Both the position numbers and the translations under genes were made by a program. The notes under the pieces were generated by a model that made no database searches, was not told the origin of the DNA, and was given only the letters and a program-made list of their open reading frames with translations. DNA of 64,000 nt from Arthrobacter sp. 18067 (GTDB lineage: Bacteria > Actinomycetota > Actinomycetes > Actinomycetales > Micrococcaceae), in contig NZ_CACSJJ010000003.1 in assembly GCF_902706295.1 (NCBI RefSeq), positions 186,001-250,000 of the forward strand. The letters are read 5' to 3'. This document shows positions 50,570-58,618 of the stretch, in pieces (positions within the stretch are counted from its first letter, which is position 1; each line of letters starts with the position of its first letter).

Positions 50570-51883
50570 ATGTCTCATCACCTCACCCCCATGACCCCTG
50601 TCCCGACCACGCTTAGACGACGCCTTCACGCCCTGCCGATTGCCGCCGTCGGGCTCTCTGCCCTGCTGCTGACCGCTTGCGCCGGCCCCGTCGGTACGGC
50701 GGGAAATGCACTTGATCCTTCGGCTTCAGCTACATCGGCACCCACTGCCAAGGAGGCCGGGGCGGCCACGCCTCGGCTCGTCTACACTCACGACGCCGGC
50801 ATTTCGGTTCTGGACGCTACGTCCCTTAAGCAGGTGGGAACTGCGGAAATGTCCGGCTTCAACCGCCTGAATCCGGCTGGCGACGGACGGCATGTCTTCG
50901 TGTCCACCGGGGACGCCTTCCGCCTGTTCGACGCAGGCGCCTGGACCGAGCCGCATGGCGATCACAGCCACCACTATGTGGCGGATCCCAAGCTGACCGA
51001 GTTGGCGTTTGAGGCTAGCAAGGCCGGTCACGTTGTGCTGCACGGCGACAAGACGGTGCTGTTCAACGACGGTTCGGGCAAGGTGGAGGCGTTTGAGACG
51101 TCCGCTTTGGCTGCCGCCGTGGAGGATGGAAAGCTACCCGCCACTGACGTGTACATGACGCCTGAAGCGCACCATGGAGTCGCCGTCGAGCTTGAAGACG
51201 GCAAGTTGCTGGTGACCCTCGGCAACGAGGAAAGCCGAACCGGAATTGCCGTGCTCTCGGCCGGAAAGGGGCAGGACCGCAAGGAAATCCTGCGCAACGA
51301 GGACTGCCCCGGCGTTCACGGCGAGGCCGTTGCCGCAGGTGAAGCCGTGGTGGTTGGCTGCGAAAACGGAATGTTGATCTACAAGGATGGGGCCATCACC
51401 AAGGTGGCCAGCCCGGATGCCTACGGCCGGCTGGGCAACCAAGCAGGTTCGGAAAAGTCGCCTGTCATCTTGGGCGACTACAAGGTGGACAAAGCGGCCA
51501 AGCCCGAGCGACCCACGCGGATCTCGCTCGTCAACACAGAAACCGCGGCCATGCAGCTCGTGGACATCGGCACCAGCTACTCGTTCCGCTCATTGGGCCG
51601 CGGACCGTCTGGCGAGGCCCTGGTCCTCGGAACCGACGGCGGACTGCGCGTGATCGATCCGCTGTCCGGTACGGTCACGTCCACAATCCCGGTAGTAGCC
51701 GCCTGGGAAGAGTCAGCCACGTGGCAGGACCCACGCCCCACGCTCTTTGTCCAAGGCTCGACGGCGTTCGTCACCGAACCGGCGACGCGCACCATCCATG
51801 CGGTGGACTTGGAGACCGGCAAGGTAGCGGAGTCCGCGCAGCTTGAGCATGTCCCGAACGAGCTCACCGGCGTGACGGGCTAG
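50570..51883 (+). CDS. AztD-like zinc metallochaperone lipoprotein
   Basis: A 437-residue exported lipoprotein (lipobox LLTAC). The mature part is a beta-propeller-like repeat protein with a His-rich metal motif 'PHGDHSHHYV' and further His residues ('APEAHHGVAVE'-type region). It matches AztD, the zinc chaperone that feeds the AztABC importer. No aztABC genes adjoin it here. The Zur-type box upstream supports a zinc role. Confidence 0.85.
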   Translation: MSHHLTPMTPVPTTLRRRLHALPIAAVGLSALLLTACAGPVGTAGNALDPSASATSAPTAKEAGAATPRLVYTHDAGISVLDATSLKQVGTAEMSGFNRLNPAGDGRHVFVSTGDAFRLFDAGAWTEPHGDHSHHYVADPKLTELAFEASKAGHVVLHGDKTVLFNDGSGKVEAFETSALAAAVEDGKLPATDVYMTPEAHHGVAVELEDGKLLVTLGNEESRTGIAVLSAGKGQDRKEILRNEDCPGVHGEAVAAGEAVVVGCENGMLIYKDGAITKVASPDAYGRLGNQAGSEKSPVILGDYKVDKAAKPERPTRISLVNTETAAMQLVDIGTSYSFRSLGRGPSGEALVLGTDGGLRVIDPLSGTVTSTIPVVAAWEESATWQDPRPTLFVQGSTAFVTEPATRTIHAVDLETGKVAESAQLEHVPNELTGVTG

Positions 51884-51886
51884 GAC

Positions 51887-52015
51887 CCTCTCTCACGACA
51901 CGCCGCTTAAACGCCGATGCTCTCTCACCTCCGGCCACTTAAACGCCGGCGCTCTCTCACTCTTCTGAAGGAAGTGAGAGAGCGCCGGCGTTTAGGGGCC
52001 GTTAGGTGAGAGAGC
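51887..52015. repeat. 32-nt-periodic dyad repeat
   Basis: Three copies of GCTCTCTCAC (51887-51896 with one mismatch, 51919-51928, 51951-51960) are exactly 32 nt apart, followed after a 13-nt spacer by two inverted copies GTGAGAGAGC (51974-51983, 52006-52015), also 32 nt apart. The arms 51938-51960 and 51974-51996 pair over 23 bp with one G-U. Units between the core share TTAAACGCCG. It fills the gap between convergent aztD and doxX and begins 3 bases after the aztD stop. Confidence 0.75.
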
Positions 52016-52033
52016 GTCCGGGGTGGTGGCCGC

Positions 52034-52468
52034 TTACGCGAGGACGCGGAGCTTGGATCCCGAGCGGCCAAACAGTGCGGCGTCGGCGGATATCCGGCCG
52101 GCGCCAGCCAGCGCGAGGGCAAGGGCTGCTCCGGCGAAGAGCAGCACAAGCTCGTACCCGCCGTTGCCGACGAAGACGCCGGCCGGGGCGTGTACCAGGA
52201 AGAGTGCGCCGAGCATGTTGACGGCCAGGAGGGCTGCGAACACGCGGGTCAGGAGGCCGATGATCAGCGCGATGCCGCCCACCAGCTCAAGCGTTGCGAC
52301 GATGGGGGCAACTGCGGAAGCGCCCGGCACGCCCATTTGGGCAAAGGAGGCCTGTGTGCCTGCGATGGTGAATTCGTTGAACTTCTGCCAACCGTGCGCG
52401 GCGAAGAGAAATCCTGCAATAACGCGCAGGATGGTCAGGGCTGTGGTGGTCAAGCTGGACTTGTTCAT
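52034..52468 (-). CDS. DoxX family membrane protein
   Basis: A 144-residue, four-helix DoxX protein: 'LRVIAGFLFAAHGWQKF', 'VATLELVGGIALIIGLLTR', 'LLAVNMLGALFLVHAPAG' and 'GYELVLLFAGAALALALAGAG'. DoxX-family proteins are linked to thiol/oxidative stress membrane complexes. GGGAAGGG precedes ATG 52468; an upstream in-frame start would sit inside the operator. Confidence 0.9.
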   Translation of the reverse strand: MNKSSLTTTALTILRVIAGFLFAAHGWQKFNEFTIAGTQASFAQMGVPGASAVAPIVATLELVGGIALIIGLLTRVFAALLAVNMLGALFLVHAPAGVFVGNGGYELVLLFAGAALALALAGAGRISADAALFGRSGSKLRVLA

Positions 52469-52484
52469 GCCTTCAACCCTTCCC

Positions 52485-52512
52485 GACATAAGTTGAAGTG
52501 TCAACTAATCAA
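52485..52512 (-). promoter_or_regulatory. doxX promoter with operator filling the spacer
   Basis: On the minus strand, -35 TTGATT (52512-52507) and -10 TATGTC (52490-52485) are exactly 16 bp apart, and that 16 bp is AGTTGA-CACT-TCAACT, a perfect-arm palindrome of MarR type. A bound repressor would block polymerase. The regulator is not in the window. Confidence 0.7.
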
Positions 52513-52535
52513 GGCTTTTTATGACCAGAACCGGA

Positions 52536-52946
52536 CTATCGAACCTCGCGGCGCTCCATGTAGCGCGCATCTGGTTCGGAGAAGCCGAATTGTTCGTATA
52601 AGCGGTGGGCATCGCCTGTGTGCAGCATCCAGCGGAAGTTTGCCCCCGGCCCGCCGTCGATCATCTCCTGCACCATGGCCTTGCCCAGCGACCGTCCCCG
52701 TGCGGATTCGTGGACGTAGACATCGGCCAGATAGGCGAGGGCAACACCGTCAGAAAACGCCCGGGCGTAACCCACCATGCCGCCGGTCTTCCCGTCATAT
52801 GCGCCAACAATCCGCCATGCGTTATCCAGTTGCGCCTCGACGTCGGCACGCGTTCGCCATTTTGCCCAGTAGACGTTGGTTGAGAGCTGGGTCCAGAGCC
52901 AATCGCGGTCCACACGCTCCTTGTCCGTGGAGAGGATGTAGGTCAT
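52536..52946 (-). CDS. GNAT family N-acetyltransferase
   Basis: A 136-residue GNAT with 'AYLADVYVHESARGRSLGKAMVQEMI' (acetyl-CoA motif R-G-x-S-L-G) and C-terminal 'MLHTGDAHRLYEQFGF'. AAAGGGG precedes ATG 52946. It overlaps the upstream monooxygenase-domain gene by 4 bp. Acceptor unknown. Confidence 0.88.
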   Translation of the reverse strand: MTYILSTDKERVDRDWLWTQLSTNVYWAKWRTRADVEAQLDNAWRIVGAYDGKTGGMVGYARAFSDGVALAYLADVYVHESARGRSLGKAMVQEMIDGGPGANFRWMLHTGDAHRLYEQFGFSEPDARYMERREVR

Positions 52947-53539
52947 CGTGAGGCCCCTTTCACCTGTATCCGGCGCTTCCTGGCAGGCTTCTGAAGCCAA
53001 GGCTGCAGGAGTCGGGTGGTGATCGGCAGGAAAATGTATGTCATCAGCGGGGTCAGGATGACGATGGTGAGAAGGACGGAGAGAACCAGCGGCCAGTGCT
53101 GCGTCAGCGGGTGCAACAGGAAATTGGCCAGGAGGCTGAGCGGGAAGAACGGCAGGAAGATGCTGACGGCCTGCTTCCATCGCGGCGGCACCACGGTTTC
53201 GGGGACTACTACGGAGACGTCGCCCGGCCGGGAGAACCAACCCTCAATCCCGGTGTGCCGCTCCACGCGGGTGGTCTCCATCATGTCCCTGGCGCTGTCG
53301 ATCCACCAGCGCCGCTCCTCGGAGTCTTCCCAGTCCTGCAGGGATTCCGAGTCTGCGAAGCGATAGAGCATGTGCCATTCAGCAGAGTCGACTCCGTTGC
53401 GTACCCATCCCGAGCCGAGGTAACCAGGCCATTCTCGGGCGAGCTCCTGTCCGGCATGGGCCCAGGCGTTGGCCTGGCGGGTATAGCCGGGAAGGATGGT
53501 GCGGGCGACGGAAACGGTGACGGGATGCTCATGTGACAC
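52943..53539 (-). CDS. ABM-domain protein with two membrane helices
   Basis: A 198-residue protein: N-terminal antibiotic-biosynthesis-monooxygenase (dimeric alpha-beta barrel) domain ('VTVSVARTILPGYTRQANAWAHAGQELAREWPGY' region) and, from about residue 128, two membrane helices with short loops. GTG 53539 (reading 'VSHEHPV') is the best start; the longer upstream frame would begin in divergent gene territory. Heme- or quinone-type monooxygenases exist in the family, but this membrane version has no assigned reaction. Confidence 0.75.
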   Translation of the reverse strand: MSHEHPVTVSVARTILPGYTRQANAWAHAGQELAREWPGYLGSGWVRNGVDSAEWHMLYRFADSESLQDWEDSEERRWWIDSARDMMETTRVERHTGIEGWFSRPGDVSVVVPETVVPPRWKQAVSIFLPFFPLSLLANFLLHPLTQHWPLVLSVLLTIVILTPLMTYIFLPITTRLLQPWLQKPARKRRIQVKGASR

Positions 53540-53580
53540 GGGCCAAATGTACCCGGCCAGCGGCGGACTAGGCTTGTTTA

Positions 53581-54921
53581 GTGCCTCAAACCACAACCAC
53601 CACACCCCGCTCCAATGCCCGCGAGATCCTGCGCCTGGCCGTTCCTGCCTTCGGCGCGCTCATCGCCGAGCCGATGTTCCTGTTGGCGGACTCCGCCATT
53701 GTGGGCCATCTGGGCGTTGACCAGCTCGCCGGTGTTGGGCTCGCGTCCACCATTCTGCACACCGCCGTGGGACTTATGGTCTTCCTGGCATATTCGACGA
53801 CGCCGGCTGTGGCCCGTGCGATCGGTGACGGCAAGTTGGGCAAGGCTTTGGCAGCAGGGCGCGACGGCGTGTGGCTGGCTTTGCTGCTGGGCCTGGCGCT
53901 CGCGGTGGTTGGCTTTGTGGCGGCCGAACCCTTGGTTGGCTTCATGGGCGCCACCGGGGACGTACGGGAATTTGCCGTCGATTATTTGCGCTGGTCCATG
54001 CCTGGCTTGGCCGCGATGCTCCTCATTTTCGCGGGCACCGGCGTTCTCCGCGGGCTTCAGGACACTCGGACGCCCTTGCTCGTGGCAACGGCCGGGTTTG
54101 CGCTGAACATCGCGCTCAACTGGTTCCTGGTCTACGGGCTGGATCTTTCGGTGGCCGGCTCGGCGATCGGTACCAGCATCGCGCAGTGGGCCATGGCGGC
54201 CGTCTACTTGGTAATGGTGAGCAGGAACGCACGGCACCATGGAGTGTCCTTGAGGCCCGACTGGCATGGCATCCGGGCCATGACCAAGGTGGGTTCGTGG
54301 CTCATGCTGCGTACGCTGAGCCTCCGGCTCGCCATCCTGGCGACTGTCCTGGTGGTCACTGCCCAGGGCGCCGTCAACCTGGCCGCGCATCAGTTGGCGA
54401 TGACTATTTTCTCCTTCCTCGCCTTTGCGCTGGATGCTTTGGCGATCGCGGCGCAAGCCCTGGTCGGCAAGGAACTCGGCGCCAGGAATGCCCAGCGTGT
54501 CCGCGAGCTGACCCGCACCATGGTCCGCTGGGGGCTCGGATTCGGCGTGATCACCGGTGTGCTCCTGGCTGTGGCGGCACCGTGGGCCGGATATCTCTTC
54601 ACCTCCGACGAGGGGGTCCGATCAGCCCTTACCATCGCCCTCTGGGTCCTCGCCGTGGGACAACCGTTGGCCGGCTACGTCTTCGTCCTCGACGGAGTCC
54701 TCATAGGCGCCGGTGACGCGCGGTATCTGGCGATTGCCGGCGTCGTAAACCTGGTGGTCTACCTGCCGCTGCTGGTGGCCATCCACCAGATCAAGCCCGA
54801 CGGCGAGGCGGGCCTCTTTTGGTTGTGGGCCGCGTTTGCGCTGGGCTATATGCTGGCCCGTGGCCTGACTTTGGGGCTACGCGCACGGACCGATCGATGG
54901 ATGGTGCTGGGTTCGCACTAA
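53581..54921 (+). CDS. MATE family efflux transporter (DinF-like)
   Basis: A 446-residue, 12-helix MATE exporter with the paired half-domains: 'AEPMFLLADSAIVGHLGVDQLAGVGLA' in the first half and 'FAYSTTPAVARAIG' type loops, and 'AHQLAMTIFSFLAFALDALAIAAQALVGKELGA' in the second. MATE proteins export drugs or cations with Na+ or H+. GTG start. Followed 9 bp on by a membrane protein gene. Confidence 0.9.
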   Translation: MPQTTTTTPRSNAREILRLAVPAFGALIAEPMFLLADSAIVGHLGVDQLAGVGLASTILHTAVGLMVFLAYSTTPAVARAIGDGKLGKALAAGRDGVWLALLLGLALAVVGFVAAEPLVGFMGATGDVREFAVDYLRWSMPGLAAMLLIFAGTGVLRGLQDTRTPLLVATAGFALNIALNWFLVYGLDLSVAGSAIGTSIAQWAMAAVYLVMVSRNARHHGVSLRPDWHGIRAMTKVGSWLMLRTLSLRLAILATVLVVTAQGAVNLAAHQLAMTIFSFLAFALDALAIAAQALVGKELGARNAQRVRELTRTMVRWGLGFGVITGVLLAVAAPWAGYLFTSDEGVRSALTIALWVLAVGQPLAGYVFVLDGVLIGAGDARYLAIAGVVNLVVYLPLLVAIHQIKPDGEAGLFWLWAAFALGYMLARGLTLGLRARTDRWMVLGSH

Positions 54922-54930
54922 ACTGGACGG

Positions 54931-55512
54931 GTGACTCTCCCAGCGACTCCTGCCCAGACTCCTTCTGCCTCCGCGGCCGGACTCTGGAAACCCGTGCTGA
55001 TCCGCGCAACGGTCGCATTGTTGTTCGGTGCGATCACCATCTTCTGGGCTTCGCCATCGGTGCATGTCCTGGCGTGGGCTGTCGGGCTGTATCTGCTGGC
55101 AACAGCGGGGGCTGCGTGGATGTCCCGGGCTCTGCCGGTTGCCGTGCCGGTGGTCGTGGCACTCGGAGGCATCGGCGCTCTTATCACCCAGTCTGACGCG
55201 GGCGTGGCTCTCTCTGCCATGTTGGCCTTGCTGGTGCTGGGCCTTCTGGAGTTCGTCCACGGCCTCCGAAAGCGGGACTCCTTGGCCCGCGACTGGCTTG
55301 TTTCCGGCATCGTTTCCGTGGGCACGGCCGTCATACTGCCGTTCTTCACCTCCCTCGGAGCCCATGCGCTGTTGGGTGTTGCCGGCGGTGGGGCCATCAT
55401 TTCCGGCGTGCTGTGGATACTGTCCGGGCTGACGCTGCGGCACGACGCCCGGACTGGTTCCGGCGGAGTTGAGGCTGCTGCGCCGGGGGCTTCGCCCGAG
55501 GCCGTAAACTAG
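54931..55512 (+). CDS. Multi-span membrane protein, 193 aa
   Basis: About six membrane helices, Ala/Gly/Leu-rich, with short loops and a Pro/Ala tail. GTG start just after the MATE gene, so it is probably co-transcribed. No family recognised. Confidence 0.65.
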   Translation: MTLPATPAQTPSASAAGLWKPVLIRATVALLFGAITIFWASPSVHVLAWAVGLYLLATAGAAWMSRALPVAVPVVVALGGIGALITQSDAGVALSAMLALLVLGLLEFVHGLRKRDSLARDWLVSGIVSVGTAVILPFFTSLGAHALLGVAGGGAIISGVLWILSGLTLRHDARTGSGGVEAAAPGASPEAVN

Positions 55513-55580
55513 TAGCTGGACGTTCTACTCGTCGTAGAACTTTTGCAAACCGGCGGACACCAACCGCCATCATTGGAGGA

Positions 55581-55928
55581 ATGACCGTGGCAGACCAGAC
55601 ACCAGGAGAACCGCGCAAGATGCGGACCTCGGTCAAGGGACCCCTCATGTTCTCCGCGTTCTTCGCAGTACTGGCCTTCGTTGCCGTGCTCATCTTTGCC
55701 TCCGGCGGCAGCGCCCGCGCGCCGCGGTTCGACCTCGCCTTCACGGGCGCCGGCATCGCGTTCATCGTGAGCCTCGTCGTGGCAGCCATGCTTTCCATGA
55801 GCCACAAGGAAAACGCCGACCACCTCGGCCAGGGCTCCGGTGTCAACCTCAGTTCCAAGCGTCCTCACGGTGGTTCAACCGGCCCGGACCTGCCGGACGA
55901 GACTGAAACGCCCGACGCCGGCCGCTAA
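55581..55928 (+). CDS. Small two-span membrane protein, 115 aa
   Basis: Two membrane helices (about 22-42 and 53-73) and a hydrophilic, Gly/Asp/Pro-rich C-terminal tail. GGAGGA precedes the ATG. It lies 68 bp after the previous gene and before a strong terminator. Function unknown. Confidence 0.7.
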   Translation: MTVADQTPGEPRKMRTSVKGPLMFSAFFAVLAFVAVLIFASGGSARAPRFDLAFTGAGIAFIVSLVVAAMLSMSHKENADHLGQGSGVNLSSKRPHGGSTGPDLPDETETPDAGR

Positions 55929-55934
55929 GCTTCC

Positions 55935-55970
55935 AGCGCTTCCCCACTGTGGTGGGGGAGCGCTTTTTTG
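55935..55970. terminator. Bidirectional rho-independent terminator
   Basis: A 13-bp stem with one G-U pair, 55935-55947 with 55952-55964 (AGCGCTTCCCCAC/GTGGGGGAGCGCT), is followed by TTTTTT on the + strand. It separates the convergent 115-aa gene and the sortase gene. Confidence 0.9.
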
Positions 55971-55985
55971 TTGGGCTCGTGACGG

Positions 55986-56939
55986 TTAGTCCAGCAGCGA
56001 ATCGGCCAAGTCCCCGGCGTCCTCAGTAACCGCATCGGCGACTGTACCCTGTGGAGTGCGCTTCCGTGGACGGGTGATGACCACCATCAGGACGACCGTG
56101 CCAATAAAGGCGACGGCCCACCAAGGAAAACCGGGGTCCAGTGCCTGGCTGGGCAGTGTCTGTGCGGAGTCTGCCGAGGGCGGATCGATTCGCTCGCCCC
56201 GAACCAGCAGCCTGTGGCTGTTGACGCCGGTTGGCGTGCACGTGACCAGCGTGACGTAGTCCTTGTCCTGGACTTTGCGGAGGTCGTCCGTTTCCTCTGG
56301 AAGCACGGTCTTGATCTGGTCCACTTTGTAGTAGATGGTCTCGCCAAGCACAGTTACGGAGAAGACATCGCCTTCGCGTACTTGGTCCAGGTCATCGAAG
56401 AGTGTGGCGTTGACGAAGCCGGAGTGGGCGGTGATAACGCTGTGCGTTCCCACGCCGCCCACGGGGAGACCTGAGCCGAAGAGGTGGCCCGCGCCCTTGG
56501 AGAGTGTTTCTTCGTCCGTGCCGTGGAAAATGGGCAGGTCCGTGTGGATGGATGGGATGCTGATGCGTCCCATCATGCCGCCGGGTCCGACGTCGAGCAT
56601 CTTTTTGTACGCCTCGGAGCCGGCACCGACCACAGTCTGCTCCCCCTTCTCGTTCAAGGAGTAGGGGTCACGCAGTGGGCCTGACGGCAGTTCCGTGTTG
56701 AATTGCCGGGCGTCATTCAGGAGTGCTTCCTGTGCGGAGGGGGACAGATTTTCCACGGTGTCCACGTAGCCGCTGATCTCTGTGGCGTGAACCCGATCGG
56801 AGAACCACGCAGCAGCGGTGGGATAGAGCAATACCCCCACGCCCACGACGGCGGCCACGACGATGAGGATGCGTTGCAAGCTCCATTCGTCACGAAGTTT
56901 TTGCCGAAGGCGAAGCAGGGGAGTTAGGGGCTGTGTCAT
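55986..56939 (-). CDS. Class C sortase (pilus assembly)
   Basis: A 317-residue sortase: N-terminal helix (about 24-40), lid motif DPYS (91-94), catalytic His in 'VITAHSGF' (H172), Cys in 'TLVTCTPTG' (C234) and Arg in 'NSHRLLVRG' (R243), then a C-terminal helix and a basic end. The lid and C-terminal helix mark class C, which polymerises pilins. ATG 56939 has AGGA upstream; a longer start would add a non-conserved 16 residues. Third gene of the pilus operon. Confidence 0.93.
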   Translation of the reverse strand: MTQPLTPLLRLRQKLRDEWSLQRILIVVAAVVGVGVLLYPTAAAWFSDRVHATEISGYVDTVENLSPSAQEALLNDARQFNTELPSGPLRDPYSLNEKGEQTVVGAGSEAYKKMLDVGPGGMMGRISIPSIHTDLPIFHGTDEETLSKGAGHLFGSGLPVGGVGTHSVITAHSGFVNATLFDDLDQVREGDVFSVTVLGETIYYKVDQIKTVLPEETDDLRKVQDKDYVTLVTCTPTGVNSHRLLVRGERIDPPSADSAQTLPSQALDPGFPWWAVAFIGTVVLMVVITRPRKRTPQGTVADAVTEDAGDLADSLLD

Positions 56940-57046
56940 CAGAATCCTGGGGTGTGCTTTGGGGAAGCAAAGTGGGGAAGAGCGCATGTACGGCGTTCTT
57001 CCCCACTCTGGTATTCATGCTGCGGACGTAGGTTGGTCCTCAGCTA

Positions 57047-58531
57047 CTAGCTGTTGGTGGTGCTCCGGCGTGAACGGACCAGCAGGAGGCCGGCGCCTAC
57101 TACCAGGAGCGCTCCGGCTGCGTAGAGCACGCCGGTTCCGGCGCCACCGGTCAGCGGCAGTTCGAAGCCACCGTTGGACGGGATGTTCTTGACCTGCAGG
57201 TCGATGCCAACCGTGGTGCTTGCCGAGTTGATCAGGAAGGAGATCGGCTCAGCCAGCAGCTCGTAGCCCGTCGGTGCGGTGGTCTCCACGAGGTAGTAAG
57301 TGCGGTAATCAGCGGAGCCGGGTGCAACCGCAGCACCGTTGGCCCAGTCGGAGTAACGCAGGCCCGAGATCGTCAGGGTTCCATCAGCAGCCACGGTGAA
57401 GGTGCTCTGGCCGTTGAGTGCGATCGGATTGGTGCCTGCCTGTGCATCGGCCTGGTTGGCGTAAACGGAGAAGGAAGCGCCAGCCAGTGCAGCACCGTTC
57501 TCGTTGACCTTCTGGAGAGTCATCTCGCCCCACTTGGTGACAACCGGGGGAGTAACGATCGGACCGCCGGGCTCGCCGGGAACGGTGGTGAAGCTGCCGT
57601 CGTTCGGGTAAACCAACGCTTCGTTCTCGATCTCACCGATGGTGTTGACGGTGGTGTTCACGACAACCTGAACGCGGGTGCCGTTGTGGGCGGCGAGCAC
57701 GTCGCGGCCGGCCTTGGTGAAGATGACAGAAACGGTGTTCGTTGCGGCATCGAAAGTAACGGTGTAGTCGGTACCTTCGGTGATGACCGTGCCATCGACC
57801 AGCGTGGCGGAGGCATCCAGGTAGGTCAGCTTGGAATCCAGGGCATCCACGATCTTGTAACCGTCAATGATGGCTTCGTTCGGGATATCACCGGTGATGG
57901 TGAAGTCGATCTGGTCGCCGAGCTTGACGTCGGGAGCATCCGTGACGGTCTTCTCTGCACCCGTGATGGAGTTCTTCGGGTAGACGTGGACGTCGTAGAT
58001 CCAGTTGTCCTTGTTGTCCGGGTCCGTCAACGGCACGGAAACCAGGAACGGGGCCGAGGGGGTTACGCCCGCCGGATAGCCCGTCTCGGTCACCAAGTAC
58101 AGGCCCACCGGGAGGTTGCCGAAGGCAGCCGTTCCGGCGGTATCGGTGGTCTGGGCCTGGCCTGCGCCCAGGGTGAATCCGGCGCCCGTGATGGAGCCCG
58201 CGGCGTTTGCCGGGGAGAAGACGCTGCTCAGGTTGTGGGCTGCGTCCCATCCTGCATTGGTGGACAGGTCAATGGCGTTGACCTGCTGGATGGTGAATTC
58301 GATGCCGGCCAGAGCCGTCAGCCCACTGGTGTTGACCTCGGTGCCGTTGTTCGGAAGGCCCGTGGGGGTGGTGGGGCGTTCGAACTTGTGAACGGTGATG
58401 GAACCGGTCTGGTCTCCATCAACCAACGGGGCAGCTGAAGCCGGGGCCACGGAGAAGGACATTGCCAACACCGCTCCGGCAATCGTGGCGGCGGCGGTCT
58501 TCCAAAGGCGCCGGGATGTTTGACTACTCAC
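57047..58531 (-). CDS. SpaA/EbpB-type major pilin with LPLTG signal
   Basis: A 494-residue precursor. Signal peptide (to about residue 33), pilin motif YPKN with the linking K186, an E-box-like 'YYLVETTAPTGYELL' region, and an LPLTG sorting signal (458-462) with membrane helix and Arg-rich tail. The class C sortase encoded just downstream would join LPLTG to K186 of the next subunit. Isopeptide-forming Lys/Asn/Glu positions are likely but I cannot place them all. Confidence 0.93.
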   Translation of the reverse strand: MSSQTSRRLWKTAAATIAGAVLAMSFSVAPASAAPLVDGDQTGSITVHKFERPTTPTGLPNNGTEVNTSGLTALAGIEFTIQQVNAIDLSTNAGWDAAHNLSSVFSPANAAGSITGAGFTLGAGQAQTTDTAGTAAFGNLPVGLYLVTETGYPAGVTPSAPFLVSVPLTDPDNKDNWIYDVHVYPKNSITGAEKTVTDAPDVKLGDQIDFTITGDIPNEAIIDGYKIVDALDSKLTYLDASATLVDGTVITEGTDYTVTFDAATNTVSVIFTKAGRDVLAAHNGTRVQVVVNTTVNTIGEIENEALVYPNDGSFTTVPGEPGGPIVTPPVVTKWGEMTLQKVNENGAALAGASFSVYANQADAQAGTNPIALNGQSTFTVAADGTLTISGLRYSDWANGAAVAPGSADYRTYYLVETTAPTGYELLAEPISFLINSASTTVGIDLQVKNIPSNGGFELPLTGGAGTGVLYAAGALLVVGAGLLLVRSRRSTTNS

Positions 58532-58618
58532 TTCTATCCTCTTTCATATTGATGGTGCGATGCTCGGGAGCGAACAATTGCGGGTGATGGGCCTCCTGCT
58601 TTTGCTGCAGGCCCGGGA

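Noticed and set aside
51887..52015. The 32-nt-periodic region as a CRISPR array
   Set aside because: Only a 10-bp core plus a partly conserved unit recur, the arms are inverted, and there are no cas genes.
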